From Allopusillimonas sp048270225 (GTDB lineage Bacteria; Pseudomonadota; Gammaproteobacteria; Burkholderiales; Burkholderiaceae_B), in assembly GCA_048270225.1 (NCBI GenBank), contig JBLWTG010000007.1:124001-188000 (forward strand): a stretch of 64,000 bases of DNA, read 5' to 3'. The notes under the pieces were generated by a model. It did not search any database. It was not told where the DNA came from and was given only the letters and a program-made list of their open reading frames with translations. Both the position numbers and the translations under genes were made by a program. How positions within the stretch are numbered: the first letter of the stretch is position 1; each line of letters starts with the position of its first letter. This document shows, piece after piece, positions 35,070 through 43,353 of this stretch.

Positions 35070-36407
35070 ATGAACAACACATCAGTGCCATCACCCTCCG
35101 TTGATCCCGCAGCACTCTTCAAAAAGATCAGTTGGCGGCTGCTTCCCTTCCTTACCCTCTGCTACGTGTTCGCCTATCTAGACCGAATAAACATCGGATT
35201 CGCCAAACTCCAGATGCTGGTAGACGTCGGCCTCAGCGACGCAGCATATGGGCTGGGTGCGGGAATCTTCTTTCTCGGCTACATGCTGTTCGAGATACCG
35301 AGTAATCTTCTTTTCCCCAGACTTGGTGCACGCCGCACATTCAGCCGGATCATGATTCTCTGGGGATTGACTTCCGCATCCATGTTTTTGGTAACCAGCG
35401 CTAACCAGTTCTATGTGTTGCGCTTCATGTTGGGCATGTTCGAGGCGGGATTCGCGCCGGGTTTGATTTTCTACCTTACCTATTGGTATCCGGGAAGCCG
35501 GATGGCACGCGCCATTACCGTCATTATGCTGTGTGGCCCCATCGGGGGGATTTTCGGTGCGCCGCTGTCTACGGGACTAATGACGGTCTTCGACAAGGTA
35601 GCCGGGCTGTCGGGCTGGCAATGGATGTTCCTCGTGGAAGGCATCCCCTGCGTCATCATGGGTATCATCGCACTCTTCTACGTCGTGGACCGCCCTGCCG
35701 ATGCCAAATGGCTGACCGGAGCCGAGAAAAACTATCTTGCGCAGCAGATGAAACGCGCACCAAGCGCGGAGTCACGCGGACACCACTCGTTCGCACAAGT
35801 CGCCAGAGACCCGCGCGTCCTGCTGCTGGGCGCCGCCTACTTCTGCATCATCTGCGGCCACTACACCGTCAGCTTCTGGCTGCCAACCATACTCAAGAAG
35901 GCTGGCGTCACCAACATGATGCAGATCGGCATGTATGCAGCGATTCCCTACATCGCAGCGATAGTCGTTATGATCTGGTGGGGCCGCCGTTCCGATCGCC
36001 TGGGCGAGCGTCGGTGGCACAGTGTATCGATGCTCGCGTTGGCAGCCATCACATTGCTGATCGCCGCACTGAACGGTTCCAACCTACTAATAACCATCCT
36101 GAGCATCACGGTCGCGACGGCGGCGTTGTGGGCCGCCTATACGGTATTCTGGGCCATGCCCTCTGATTATGTGAAAGGCGAGGCGGCGGCCGGCGGCATC
36201 GCCCTGATCAATACCATAGGGCTGTTCGGCGGCTTTCTCAGTCCGACCATTATCGGCTATGTCAACACGCTTACCGGTTCGATGGAGTTCGGGCTGCTTG
36301 CGATGGTCGGTGTACTCGTACTTGGCACGGGCCTATTGATACTTAACCGCCTGCCTCCACCGCCGACACAGGCCGATGCACTGCCCTCTGTTAAGGAGTC
36401 TGCATGA
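35070..36407 (+). CDS. MFS transporter, anion:cation symporter (ACS) family
   Basis: 445 residues with 12 predicted helices. The ACS signature is clear: LCYVFAYLDRINIGFAKLQM in helix 1, the loop LGARRTFSRIMILWG, and EAGFAPGLIFYLTYWYP in helix 4. Relatives carry organic acids such as tartrate, phthalate or hydroxyphenylacetate with protons. It is very similar over its length to the MFS protein at 51924-53252. It overlaps the downstream lyase-family gene by 4 bp, so the two form an operon. Confidence 0.92.
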   Translation: MNNTSVPSPSVDPAALFKKISWRLLPFLTLCYVFAYLDRINIGFAKLQMLVDVGLSDAAYGLGAGIFFLGYMLFEIPSNLLFPRLGARRTFSRIMILWGLTSASMFLVTSANQFYVLRFMLGMFEAGFAPGLIFYLTYWYPGSRMARAITVIMLCGPIGGIFGAPLSTGLMTVFDKVAGLSGWQWMFLVEGIPCVIMGIIALFYVVDRPADAKWLTGAEKNYLAQQMKRAPSAESRGHHSFAQVARDPRVLLLGAAYFCIICGHYTVSFWLPTILKKAGVTNMMQIGMYAAIPYIAAIVVMIWWGRRSDRLGERRWHSVSMLALAAITLLIAALNGSNLLITILSITVATAALWAAYTVFWAMPSDYVKGEAAAGGIALINTIGLFGGFLSPTIIGYVNTLTGSMEFGLLAMVGVLVLGTGLLILNRLPPPPTQADALPSVKESA

Positions 36408-37264
36408 AAACCGAATCCATGCGTGCGCGCCTGAAAAACTTGATGGCGCAATCAGCAACCACGGTGGCGCCCGGGGCATATAATCCGATGACAGCCTTAC
36501 AGATCCAAGCAGCAGGGTTCCATGTGGCATACATTGGCAGCTACACATTGTCGACGAACCTGGGCATACCCGATCTCGGCCTACTTGATCTCACCACGAT
36601 GTGCGCGCGGTTCAGGGAGATATGCGACGTGGTCGACATCCCGGTGGTGGCCGACGCTGAAAGCGGCTTCTTCAATGCTGGATCACTGGAAAAAGCCATC
36701 CGGGCCATAGAGCGCACCGGCGTCTCGGCCATCCATATCGAAGACCACTTGTCCGGAAAGCACACCAGCCTTCGCAAAACAGTACAGCCGGTGTCGGTGA
36801 TGGTTCAGAAAATACGCGCTGCCCTCGACGCGCGCGAAGCCCCCGATTTCCAGATCATTGCGCGCACCGACGTTGCCTACGCAACCGGCAGCCTGTCGGA
36901 TGCCGTCGACCGCATGCGCGCCTATCTCGACGCAGGCGCAGACAGTGTCATGCCGAGTGGTATAACCGTCGCGCAACTACGTGAGGTCCGTGCTCAGATT
37001 CCCGGCAAGGTCGTTTTGGTAAATACGGGCAACGCATCCGTCGCACAGGAGCAAGAGGCGGGCGTCGACCTGGCTATCTATAACGGCCTATGCTTACAGG
37101 CGGCGCACCGGGCGGTAGCCACAACGTTGCAGCAATTCAGGCATACCGCCAGCATCGCCGAAGTACATCATTTACTCGCAGATACGAATGACCTCGACCG
37201 CATGTCCGGCTATAGCCGATTCGAGGGTTTGGCCCAGAAATATGGTCTTACTCAAAACGAATAA
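36404..37264 (+). CDS. Isocitrate lyase/PEP mutase superfamily enzyme
   Basis: 286 residues, TIM barrel. Metal-site residues are recognisable in VVADAESGF and AIHIEDHLSG. The KKCGH loop that supplies the catalytic Cys of isocitrate and methylisocitrate lyases reads SGKHTSLRKT, so the Cys is missing, as in PEP-mutase, phosphonopyruvate hydrolase and oxaloacetate-decarboxylase-like members. A C-C or P-C lyase or decarboxylase acting on a 2-oxo acid is likely. ATGA overlap with the MFS gene indicates that it processes the imported compound. Confidence 0.85.
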   Translation: MKTESMRARLKNLMAQSATTVAPGAYNPMTALQIQAAGFHVAYIGSYTLSTNLGIPDLGLLDLTTMCARFREICDVVDIPVVADAESGFFNAGSLEKAIRAIERTGVSAIHIEDHLSGKHTSLRKTVQPVSVMVQKIRAALDAREAPDFQIIARTDVAYATGSLSDAVDRMRAYLDAGADSVMPSGITVAQLREVRAQIPGKVVLVNTGNASVAQEQEAGVDLAIYNGLCLQAAHRAVATTLQQFRHTASIAEVHHLLADTNDLDRMSGYSRFEGLAQKYGLTQNE

Positions 37265-37397
37265 AACATCGACTGACTGTCGGTGAGGCGTGAGGTCTTC
37301 ATGCAAAAATCACCAAATACTGTCGTTGGAAAATTCTACCTTTAAGACCGTTCTTTTTCTGGGGGAATTACCACCGGAGAGTTTGCTCCAGTCAAGA

Positions 37398-38228
37398 TCA
37401 ACAAGCGTTGGTAATCAGTACGCGAAACTGCTCCATGACCTTGGCGTTTGCCGGGCAGTAGACCATCATGTTGAGGTCGGACCGGCCTTCGACCGCGAAG
37501 ACCGAGAATTCCAGATCGATCGGCCCTAGGACTGGATGGTGAAGGCTCTTGACGCCGTTGCTCGTGCTTGTAATCTCATTGTCATCCCACATCGTCTTGA
37601 ATTCCGGGCTGCTGGCAGAGAGTTCTTCGACCAATTGTCGAATTTCCACACCCGCTCCGGCGCGCGCGGCATCAGCCCGGAATGCGCCAACGACATAACG
37701 AGCGACCGTGCGCCAGTCCTCCTGCGCAACACGCACTCGCTCATCGGAGAACATCATGCGAAGAATGTTGCGGTGCTCCTTAGGCAACTTAGCATAGTCC
37801 GTCAGGATGAGTGCTGCGGCATTGTTCCACGCCACCACATCCCATGTAGCCGTCGTGATTAGGGCAGGACTGAATGGCATGGCATCCAGCACGTGCTGCA
37901 GCCGCGGTGTGATGCCTTCATACTGGCGGTAACACGTTTCGGGAGGATGGCCGAAGGCTAGAATATGCAGGTGGTGGCGTTCTGGTTCGGTCAGCATCAT
38001 TCCCTTCGCGATGCGATCAAGCACATGAGCGGACGGCGCCCCGCCGCGCCCCTGCTCCAGCCAAGCGTACCAAGTCGGACTTATATTGGCGCGCTGGGCG
38101 ACCTCCTCGCGACGCAAGCCCGGCGTACGCCGGCGTCCGGCCGGGAAACCGAATGAAGTCGGATCAAGGCGCATGCGACGATCGCGCAGGAATGTTCCGA
38201 GAGCATTTTCTGAGAGGCTGTCGCTCAT
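37398..38228 (-). CDS. XRE-family regulator with MmyB-type ligand domain
   Basis: 276 residues: helix-turn-helix at about 10-80 (LRREEVAQRANISPTWYAWLEQGRG) and a PAS-like MmyB/MltR ligand-binding domain (about 105-270) with NNAAALILTDYAKLPKEHRNI. Family members in actinobacteria and proteobacteria often control a divergent SDR gene and bind fatty-acid-like ligands. It diverges from the SDR gene at 38325 with 96 bp between and a good promoter at 38244-38272. Confidence 0.9.
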   Translation of the reverse strand: MSDSLSENALGTFLRDRRMRLDPTSFGFPAGRRRTPGLRREEVAQRANISPTWYAWLEQGRGGAPSAHVLDRIAKGMMLTEPERHHLHILAFGHPPETCYRQYEGITPRLQHVLDAMPFSPALITTATWDVVAWNNAAALILTDYAKLPKEHRNILRMMFSDERVRVAQEDWRTVARYVVGAFRADAARAGAGVEIRQLVEELSASSPEFKTMWDDNEITSTSNGVKSLHHPVLGPIDLEFSVFAVEGRSDLNMMVYCPANAKVMEQFRVLITNAC

Positions 38229-38243
38229 GTGAGCCTGTTAGTA

Positions 38244-38272
38244 ATTATACCAGAATAAACTCACTGCTTTAA
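38244..38272 (-). promoter_or_regulatory. Likely sigma-70 promoter of the XRE regulator gene
   Basis: On the minus strand TTAAAG (38272-38267) and a perfect TATAAT (38249-38244) are separated by 17 bp. Transcription would begin only about 9 bases before the start codon, leaving a very short leader. Confidence 0.45.
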
Positions 38273-38324
38273 CGGGACAATTTTTCATGAAATCATCTCT
38301 CAGGTCAATACAAGGAGATTTGAT

Positions 38325-39224
38325 ATGCGTGTTTTTCTGACGGGTGCCACCGGGTTCATCGGGTCCCATGTCCTTCAAGAGCTGCTGGCCGTTGGCCATG
38401 AGGTGATCGGCGTCACTCGTTCCAATATCGGAGCCAAAGCGCTCGCAAGTGCCGGTGCGTCCGTCCATTTCGGAACGCTGGAGGAGCCGGCAAGCTTCGC
38501 CAAGGGAGCCGAGAACGCCGACGCAGTCATCCACACGGCGTTTGACCATAACTTCTCGAACTTCGCGGCAAATTGCGAGAAGGATCGCCTCGTCATTGGC
38601 GCGCTCGGGTCCGCTTTGAAGGGTTCAGATCGGCCGCTGCTCATCACCTCAGGCGTCGGCATCGGCGATCCAGGCAATGGCGAACCCGCGCGCGAGGACG
38701 TGTTCGACGCCCATCATTTCAATCCGCGCATAGCCTCGGAACTGGCCGGCCAGGAACAGCTCGCGGCGTGCGTCAACCTGAGCGTCGTTCGACTGCCTCA
38801 GGTGCACGACATCGTCAGACAGGGAATGATCTCGCCCTATATCGACATGGCTCGCGAGAAGGGCTTCGTGGCCTATGTGGGCCAGGGTGCCAACCGCTGG
38901 GCTTCAGGCCATGTGAGTGATATAGCGAAGCTCTACGTCCTAGCACTCGATCGTGCCGAGCCTGGCGCCCGCTACCATGCAGTGGCCGAAGAGGGTGTTG
39001 CCGTGCGCGATATCGCGGAAACGATCTCCACCGGACTTGAGCTCCCGGCCGTCTCACTCTCGAAAGAGGAAGCGGAAGCCCATTTCGGATGGTTGGCCAC
39101 GTTCGTTACGGCCAACATGACGGCTTCGAGCGCGCTGACTCGGCAGAAACTGGGCTGGCTGCCGACAGGCCCAAGCTTGCTCGACGATTTGAAAAACATG
39201 AACTATTCGGCGACACGTGTCTGA
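38325..39224 (+). CDS. NAD(P)-dependent extended SDR (epimerase/dehydratase-like)
   Basis: 299 residues with the Rossmann motif GATGFIGSHVL at 8-18 and downstream NmrA/atypical-SDR features (VRLPQVHD, GANRWASGHVSDIAKLYVLAL). The canonical YxxxK is not evident, as in many atypical SDRs. SD AAGGAG is present. It is divergent from the XRE regulator, the usual pairing for this family. High local GC and a neighbouring IS remnant hint that the pair was acquired. Confidence 0.87.
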   Translation: MRVFLTGATGFIGSHVLQELLAVGHEVIGVTRSNIGAKALASAGASVHFGTLEEPASFAKGAENADAVIHTAFDHNFSNFAANCEKDRLVIGALGSALKGSDRPLLITSGVGIGDPGNGEPAREDVFDAHHFNPRIASELAGQEQLAACVNLSVVRLPQVHDIVRQGMISPYIDMAREKGFVAYVGQGANRWASGHVSDIAKLYVLALDRAEPGARYHAVAEEGVAVRDIAETISTGLELPAVSLSKEEAEAHFGWLATFVTANMTASSALTRQKLGWLPTGPSLLDDLKNMNYSATRV

Positions 39225-39323
39225 AGTCTCGAAAATCCTGGCTAGCAGAGCATAAGGATGAACAGCGCCCCAGACCCTCGATCCAGGGTGAAAGGGCTCC
39301 GTGACAGCATTAACGCTCCGCAG

Positions 39324-39575
39324 CGCTTTTAAAATATCACGCTCCTCCTCGGTCCGACGAAGCTCAGCGCGCAGGCAGAGCAACCCGCTCTTGACTTCAA
39401 GCATATCACTGGCGTGTTGTTCAGTCTTGTGGAGTGATATCGCCTTAACCCATTTGTATAGGCTTTGGACTGATACGCCAACTCGGACAGCCACTTCGGC
39501 TACAAAATAACCACGTTCGGTGACTTTCCGAACCGCTTCTAGTTGTTACCCTGACGTAAAGCGTTGAGAGCTCAT
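39324..39575 (-). pseudogene. IS3-family orfA remnant with internal stop
   Basis: Starting at an ATG (39575) with a strong AGGAGG site, the frame reads MSSQRFTSG, a TAA stop, then QLEAVRKVTERGYFVAEVAV and VGVSVQSLYKWVK, finishing ERDILKAL. This is the HTH part of an IS3-type OrfA (typical form: SEEFKLEAVRQV...SLYKWVK). The stop falls at residue 10 and the sequence leaves the family after about 80 codons; no orfB follows. It is a decayed insertion-sequence fragment between the SDR and LysR genes. Confidence 0.8.
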
Positions 39576-39672
39576 GGACATCCTCCTATGTTCAACTCAT
39601 GGACCGGAGAGCATGCAACTAGGTGGCGAATCCAGTTTGCATAATTATCGGACGGTAATCAAGTGCCGCACG

Positions 39673-40578
39673 TTAGAAGATATGTTGATCGATGTATGCC
39701 ATCAGTCTTTGAGACGCATTTGAAAGACTCTTGCCAAATTTGACGATTAACTGCATCTCCGTTGCATTGAGAACGGCGCTCTCCAAAGGGACTGTTTTCA
39801 GTTCGCCCCGCCGGACATCACTCTCGACTGCGGAATTAGACATAAACGTAACCGCTAATTCATTGCGTACGAGAAGTTTGAGCGCTGCCACCGAACTCGT
39901 CACATATTTGGGCCGAAGCGATGTCCCTTCTACATACCCCGCGAGTTGCGCCATCTGTCGGAGCCCATACCCTGGCGACAAAACCGCGAGCGGCTCATGC
40001 AGGAGTTCGTCCAAAGGCACTGCGGTCTGATACGATGCGAGCCTATGCGTGGGCCAGACAACCAGTCTTGTAGGTCGTACACGTCGACTGTGCACAAGCA
40101 CCTGTTCCGCTGGCGGAGGATTGATTGCTAGCCCTATGTCTGCCGTGTCTTCAGAGATCATGCGTACCGCCTCCACTGCACTCACAAGAGTCAAAGTCAC
40201 TTCTACTTTGTCGTGCGCCTGGTTGAACTCTCGCAAGACATCCGAGACCAAGGGTTCAATGAAGCCTTCAGCGACCGCCAGGCGTATCAATCCCCGCTTG
40301 GCGCTAGTGAGCTCTTCCAATTGCGCCTTGAGCAGGTTTTCATTGGATTGCGCTGTTCTCGCATATGACAACAGAACCGCCGCCGCCTCCGTTGGCGTCA
40401 CGCCACGAGCACTGCGCAGGAAGAGTTGCACGCCGAGTTCACGCTCCAGAGTTTGGATCTGTCGACTCAAGACTGACGCTTCTAGCCCCAGTCGGTCCGC
40501 GCCCCTCCTAATACTGCCAGCGTCCATCACAGCTGCGAAGTACGCAACCCGGGCTTCATTGATGTGAGTATTTTTCAT
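39673..40578 (-). CDS. LysR-family regulator divergent from a Bug/M81 operon
   Basis: 301 residues: N-terminal HTH (MDAGSIRRGADRLGLEASVLSRQIQTLERELG, about 16-48) and the two-lobed effector domain from about 92. It is divergent from the Bug-M81 operon with 114 bp between, containing a TTGC-N7-GCAA dyad typical of LysR sites. It very likely activates that operon in response to its substrate. Confidence 0.92.
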   Translation of the reverse strand: MKNTHINEARVAYFAAVMDAGSIRRGADRLGLEASVLSRQIQTLERELGVQLFLRSARGVTPTEAAAVLLSYARTAQSNENLLKAQLEELTSAKRGLIRLAVAEGFIEPLVSDVLREFNQAHDKVEVTLTLVSAVEAVRMISEDTADIGLAINPPPAEQVLVHSRRVRPTRLVVWPTHRLASYQTAVPLDELLHEPLAVLSPGYGLRQMAQLAGYVEGTSLRPKYVTSSVAALKLLVRNELAVTFMSNSAVESDVRRGELKTVPLESAVLNATEMQLIVKFGKSLSNASQRLMAYIDQHIF

Positions 40579-40593
40579 TATAAGAATTTAAGT

Positions 40594-40614
40594 GTGTTGC
40601 CCATATAGCAACAC
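40594..40614. promoter_or_regulatory. LysR-type dyad (GTGTTGC-N7-GCAACAC)
   Basis: Perfect 7-bp arms at 40594-40600 and 40608-40614 with a 7-bp spacer lie 16 bp from the lysR start and 79 bp from the Bug start. They fit the T-N11-A rule for LysR regulators. Confidence 0.6.
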
Positions 40615-40692
40615 TGTATGGCCGATTATGCGCTTCCTGCCACCCACTGTGAAGGGCACACTGGCGCTAAGTATCCCAAATAGGACCCTTCT

Positions 40693-41649
40693 ATGCCGTC
40701 TCGTCGCCACACACTAAAGGCATTTGCCGCCGCGCTACTTGCGCCACAAATACGCTTCGCCGCCGCTGCCAGCCCAACGCACTGGGTCGTGCCCTTTGCT
40801 GCGGGAGGTACGACAGATGCTGCGGCACGGCTACTCGCTCAAGGAGTACCTGAAGGATTCGGTTCTGTAATTATCGAGAACCGCCCCGGCGCATCTGGTG
40901 CGATTGGAGCCTCATGGATTGCCAGAGCGCGACCCGACGGATACAGCGCCTTGTTCGGTGGTCTGGCAACTAACGTCGTGCTCCCCCTGACGCAGACTGG
41001 ACTGGCCTACGACGCCGAAAAAGATCTACAGCCCGTTGCGAGCCTGTGCGCCGTAGATTTTGTGTTGGTGGTTGCCGCAAGCAGTAAATTCAAGACCTTA
41101 GACGAAGTTCTAAAAGCAGCGTCTTTGTCCGGCAATGCGCTGACGTTTGCCTCCACGGGGCGCTTGGGGTCCCTGCATCTCATTATGGAGTATCTCTGCA
41201 AGCGCGCAGGCGTGCACATGGTCCACGTACCGTACAAGGGCGAAAGCCAAGGAATTATCGATCTTCAAGAAGGTAGAGTCGACATCGCGCCCATGAGCGC
41301 TGGTCTAGTTAAGCCCTTTGTCGCCCAAGGACGGCTGCGAACACTGGCAGCCCTCGGTGATCAGCGCATCGGCATCATGCCCGACGTTCCAACAGTGGCC
41401 GAGCTCGGTTTCAAGGGATTTGGCTTTCCGACTTGGAATGGGCTTTTCGTGCCCAGCGGCACTCCCAGCAATGCGCTGTCAGGTCTGGAAAAGGCTTCGT
41501 TGGTAGCCGCACGTGCATCAAAAATCGTTAAACAGCTGGCGTCTCTTGGCGTGTCATCCGCACCCAAGGGCACTGCCGAATTCACGGAGTTTCTCCAAAG
41601 CGAACGCCAGAGATGGGGTGAGATCATCGAAACGATTGGGGTGCTCTGA
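40693..41649 (+). CDS. Bug/TctC-family binding protein with Tat-like signal
   Basis: 318 residues. The N-terminus MPSRRHTLKAFAAALLAP has a twin arginine before the hydrophobic part, so Tat export is possible. Bug hallmarks: HWVVPFAAGGTTDAAARL, IENRPGASGAIGASW, VHVPYKGESQGIIDLQEGRVDIAP. The stop overlaps the start of the M81 peptidase gene by one base (TGATG), so capture and hydrolysis are directly coupled. The ligand is probably the peptidase substrate or product. Confidence 0.9.
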   Translation: MPSRRHTLKAFAAALLAPQIRFAAAASPTHWVVPFAAGGTTDAAARLLAQGVPEGFGSVIIENRPGASGAIGASWIARARPDGYSALFGGLATNVVLPLTQTGLAYDAEKDLQPVASLCAVDFVLVVAASSKFKTLDEVLKAASLSGNALTFASTGRLGSLHLIMEYLCKRAGVHMVHVPYKGESQGIIDLQEGRVDIAPMSAGLVKPFVAQGRLRTLAALGDQRIGIMPDVPTVAELGFKGFGFPTWNGLFVPSGTPSNALSGLEKASLVAARASKIVKQLASLGVSSAPKGTAEFTEFLQSERQRWGEIIETIGVL

Positions 41650-43154
41650 TGACAATCCGCAGGATTGCGCTGGGTGGATTCCAGTACGAGACGAACACGT
41701 TCAGTGCAAAGCACCGGGCTGACTACTGTTATTTCTTGGATGAACGAGACCGACCAGCGCTCACCCGGGGTCCTGCCGTTCTGGATCGACTCGCGGGGAC
41801 TAGCTTCGCGATGTCAGGCTTCCTGGACGCGATCGGCGTGGATTTCGATCTGGTCCCACTGATCTGGTCCAGTGGCGGGGCTGGTGGTCTGGTGACGGAC
41901 GATGCCTTCGAACGTATCTGCGCCGAACTCGTGGGACGGCTTTCGGAGGCTGCGCCAGTGGACGCGGTTTACCTGGACCTGCACGGCGCGATGGTGACAG
42001 CCAGTCTGGAGGATGGAGAAGGTGAACTTCTGCGGCGTGTACGGGCGTGTGTTGGCGAATCCGTTCCGGTGGTGATCAGCCTGGATTACCACGCCAACGT
42101 CACACCGACAATGGTTGAGCTAGCCGACGGAATCGTGGCCTTCAGGACTTATCCACACGTAGACCGTGTTGATACCGGGCGGCGAGCCGCCGTGGTGTTA
42201 GAGCGGCTGATGCGCGAAGGGCGGCCGAAAGGACGGTCGCTGCGACATGCGAGTTTCCTTATTCCGCTGCAGAGCCAATGCACCCTGCTTGAGCCGACAC
42301 ATTCGATCGTGGCGCACTCGCAATGCAATCACGGCGGAGTCATCTCGTTATCATATCTAGCAGGCTTTCCCTTGGCGGACGTTTTTTGGTGTGGACCTTG
42401 CGTCGTCGCCTATGCCACGACGCAAGCTGAGGCCGAGCAGGTCACGGCCAGCCTTCTGGAGGCGATCGAAAGCCGGGAGTCTGATTTTGCCGAGCGGGTC
42501 TGGGACGTTCCGTCAGGTATCCACGAAGCTTTGCGCATTGCTCTCCATGCCAAGAAGCCTGTGGTGGTGGCCGATATCCAGGACAACCCTGGCGGCGGCG
42601 GTACTGGTGACACCACAGATCTACTCAAGGCGCTGATCGAGGCAGGTGCGCAAGATACGGTCATCGGGTTGATTCATGATCCTCATGCCGCTGCGCAGGC
42701 GTGCGAGGCCGGCAAGGGCCAACGTCTGACGCTCTCCATTGGCGGAAGACATGGGCCAGCCGGCGTAACTCCACTGACAACGGAATGCGTGGTCGAGCAG
42801 ATCGGTGACGGCCAATTTGTGGCTACCGGCAGAATTAACTGCGGCAACAACACGGATCTGGGCCCCATGGCCTTGCTGAGAATCGACGGCGTTCAGGTTG
42901 TCGTGACGTCAAAGCGGATGCAGGCCTTTGACCCCGCGCCATTCCACCATCTTGGGGTAGACCTCGAGAATCAGAGATTGATAGTCGTAAAGAGTACCTG
43001 CCACTTTCGGGCTGATTTCGAGCCGATCGCAGAGCAGGTGCTTTTGATTGCAGCACCCGGGGCGTGTGTCGTGAACACTCTGGATCTTTCGTATCTCCGC
43101 CTGCGCCCTTCCGTGAGAATTGCCCCTAATACGCATACACGGGCACGCCAATGA
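41649..43154 (+). CDS. M81-family metallopeptidase (MlrC-like), copy 1
   Basis: 501 residues. Family motifs: GGFQYETNTFS at the N-terminus, YLDLHGAMV (about 110) and SLDYHANVT (about 145), which carry the likely zinc ligands, plus FRTYPHVDRVDTGRRAA, ADIQDNPGGGGTGDTT and a C-terminal KSTCHFRADFEPIA. MlrC degrades the linear products of microcystin, but most M81 proteins in soil proteobacteria have unknown substrates. There is no signal peptide, so it is cytoplasmic. Operon with a Bug protein under LysR control. Confidence 0.9.
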   Translation: MTIRRIALGGFQYETNTFSAKHRADYCYFLDERDRPALTRGPAVLDRLAGTSFAMSGFLDAIGVDFDLVPLIWSSGGAGGLVTDDAFERICAELVGRLSEAAPVDAVYLDLHGAMVTASLEDGEGELLRRVRACVGESVPVVISLDYHANVTPTMVELADGIVAFRTYPHVDRVDTGRRAAVVLERLMREGRPKGRSLRHASFLIPLQSQCTLLEPTHSIVAHSQCNHGGVISLSYLAGFPLADVFWCGPCVVAYATTQAEAEQVTASLLEAIESRESDFAERVWDVPSGIHEALRIALHAKKPVVVADIQDNPGGGGTGDTTDLLKALIEAGAQDTVIGLIHDPHAAAQACEAGKGQRLTLSIGGRHGPAGVTPLTTECVVEQIGDGQFVATGRINCGNNTDLGPMALLRIDGVQVVVTSKRMQAFDPAPFHHLGVDLENQRLIVVKSTCHFRADFEPIAEQVLLIAAPGACVVNTLDLSYLRLRPSVRIAPNTHTRARQ

Positions 43155-43236
43155 TGGTTAACTACGGGCAAAGGTTTAGTCAACACTCATACAAAGAACA
43201 ATGGAGCATCCACTGACTGACTTCGTGACTTCCGCC

Positions 43237-43340
43237 GTGCGTACCCGAATCTAGCACGATGTCTTTGAACCGGTGGATGTGCCCGCTGACCGCTACTGGG
43301 GCGCCCAAACCCAGCGCGCCCTTGACGAGTTCGACCTAGA
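43237..43340 (+). pseudogene. Class II fumarase (FumC) N-terminal remnant
   Basis: The frame reads VRTRI, TAG, HDVFEPVDVPADRYWGAQTQ, RALDEFD. This matches the start of class II fumarases (TRIEHD-FGPVDVPADRYWGAQTQRAL), with the usual Glu codon turned into a stop. Similarity ends near 43340, where the sequence becomes the 3' end of the MBL gene on the other strand. It is a broken end left by recombination. Confidence 0.75.
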
Positions 43341-43353
43341 ACGCGAAACTACC

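Noticed and set aside
39054..39494. 146-codon open frame on the minus strand
   Set aside because: Only its first part is real IS3 orfA sequence; the rest is antisense to the SDR gene.
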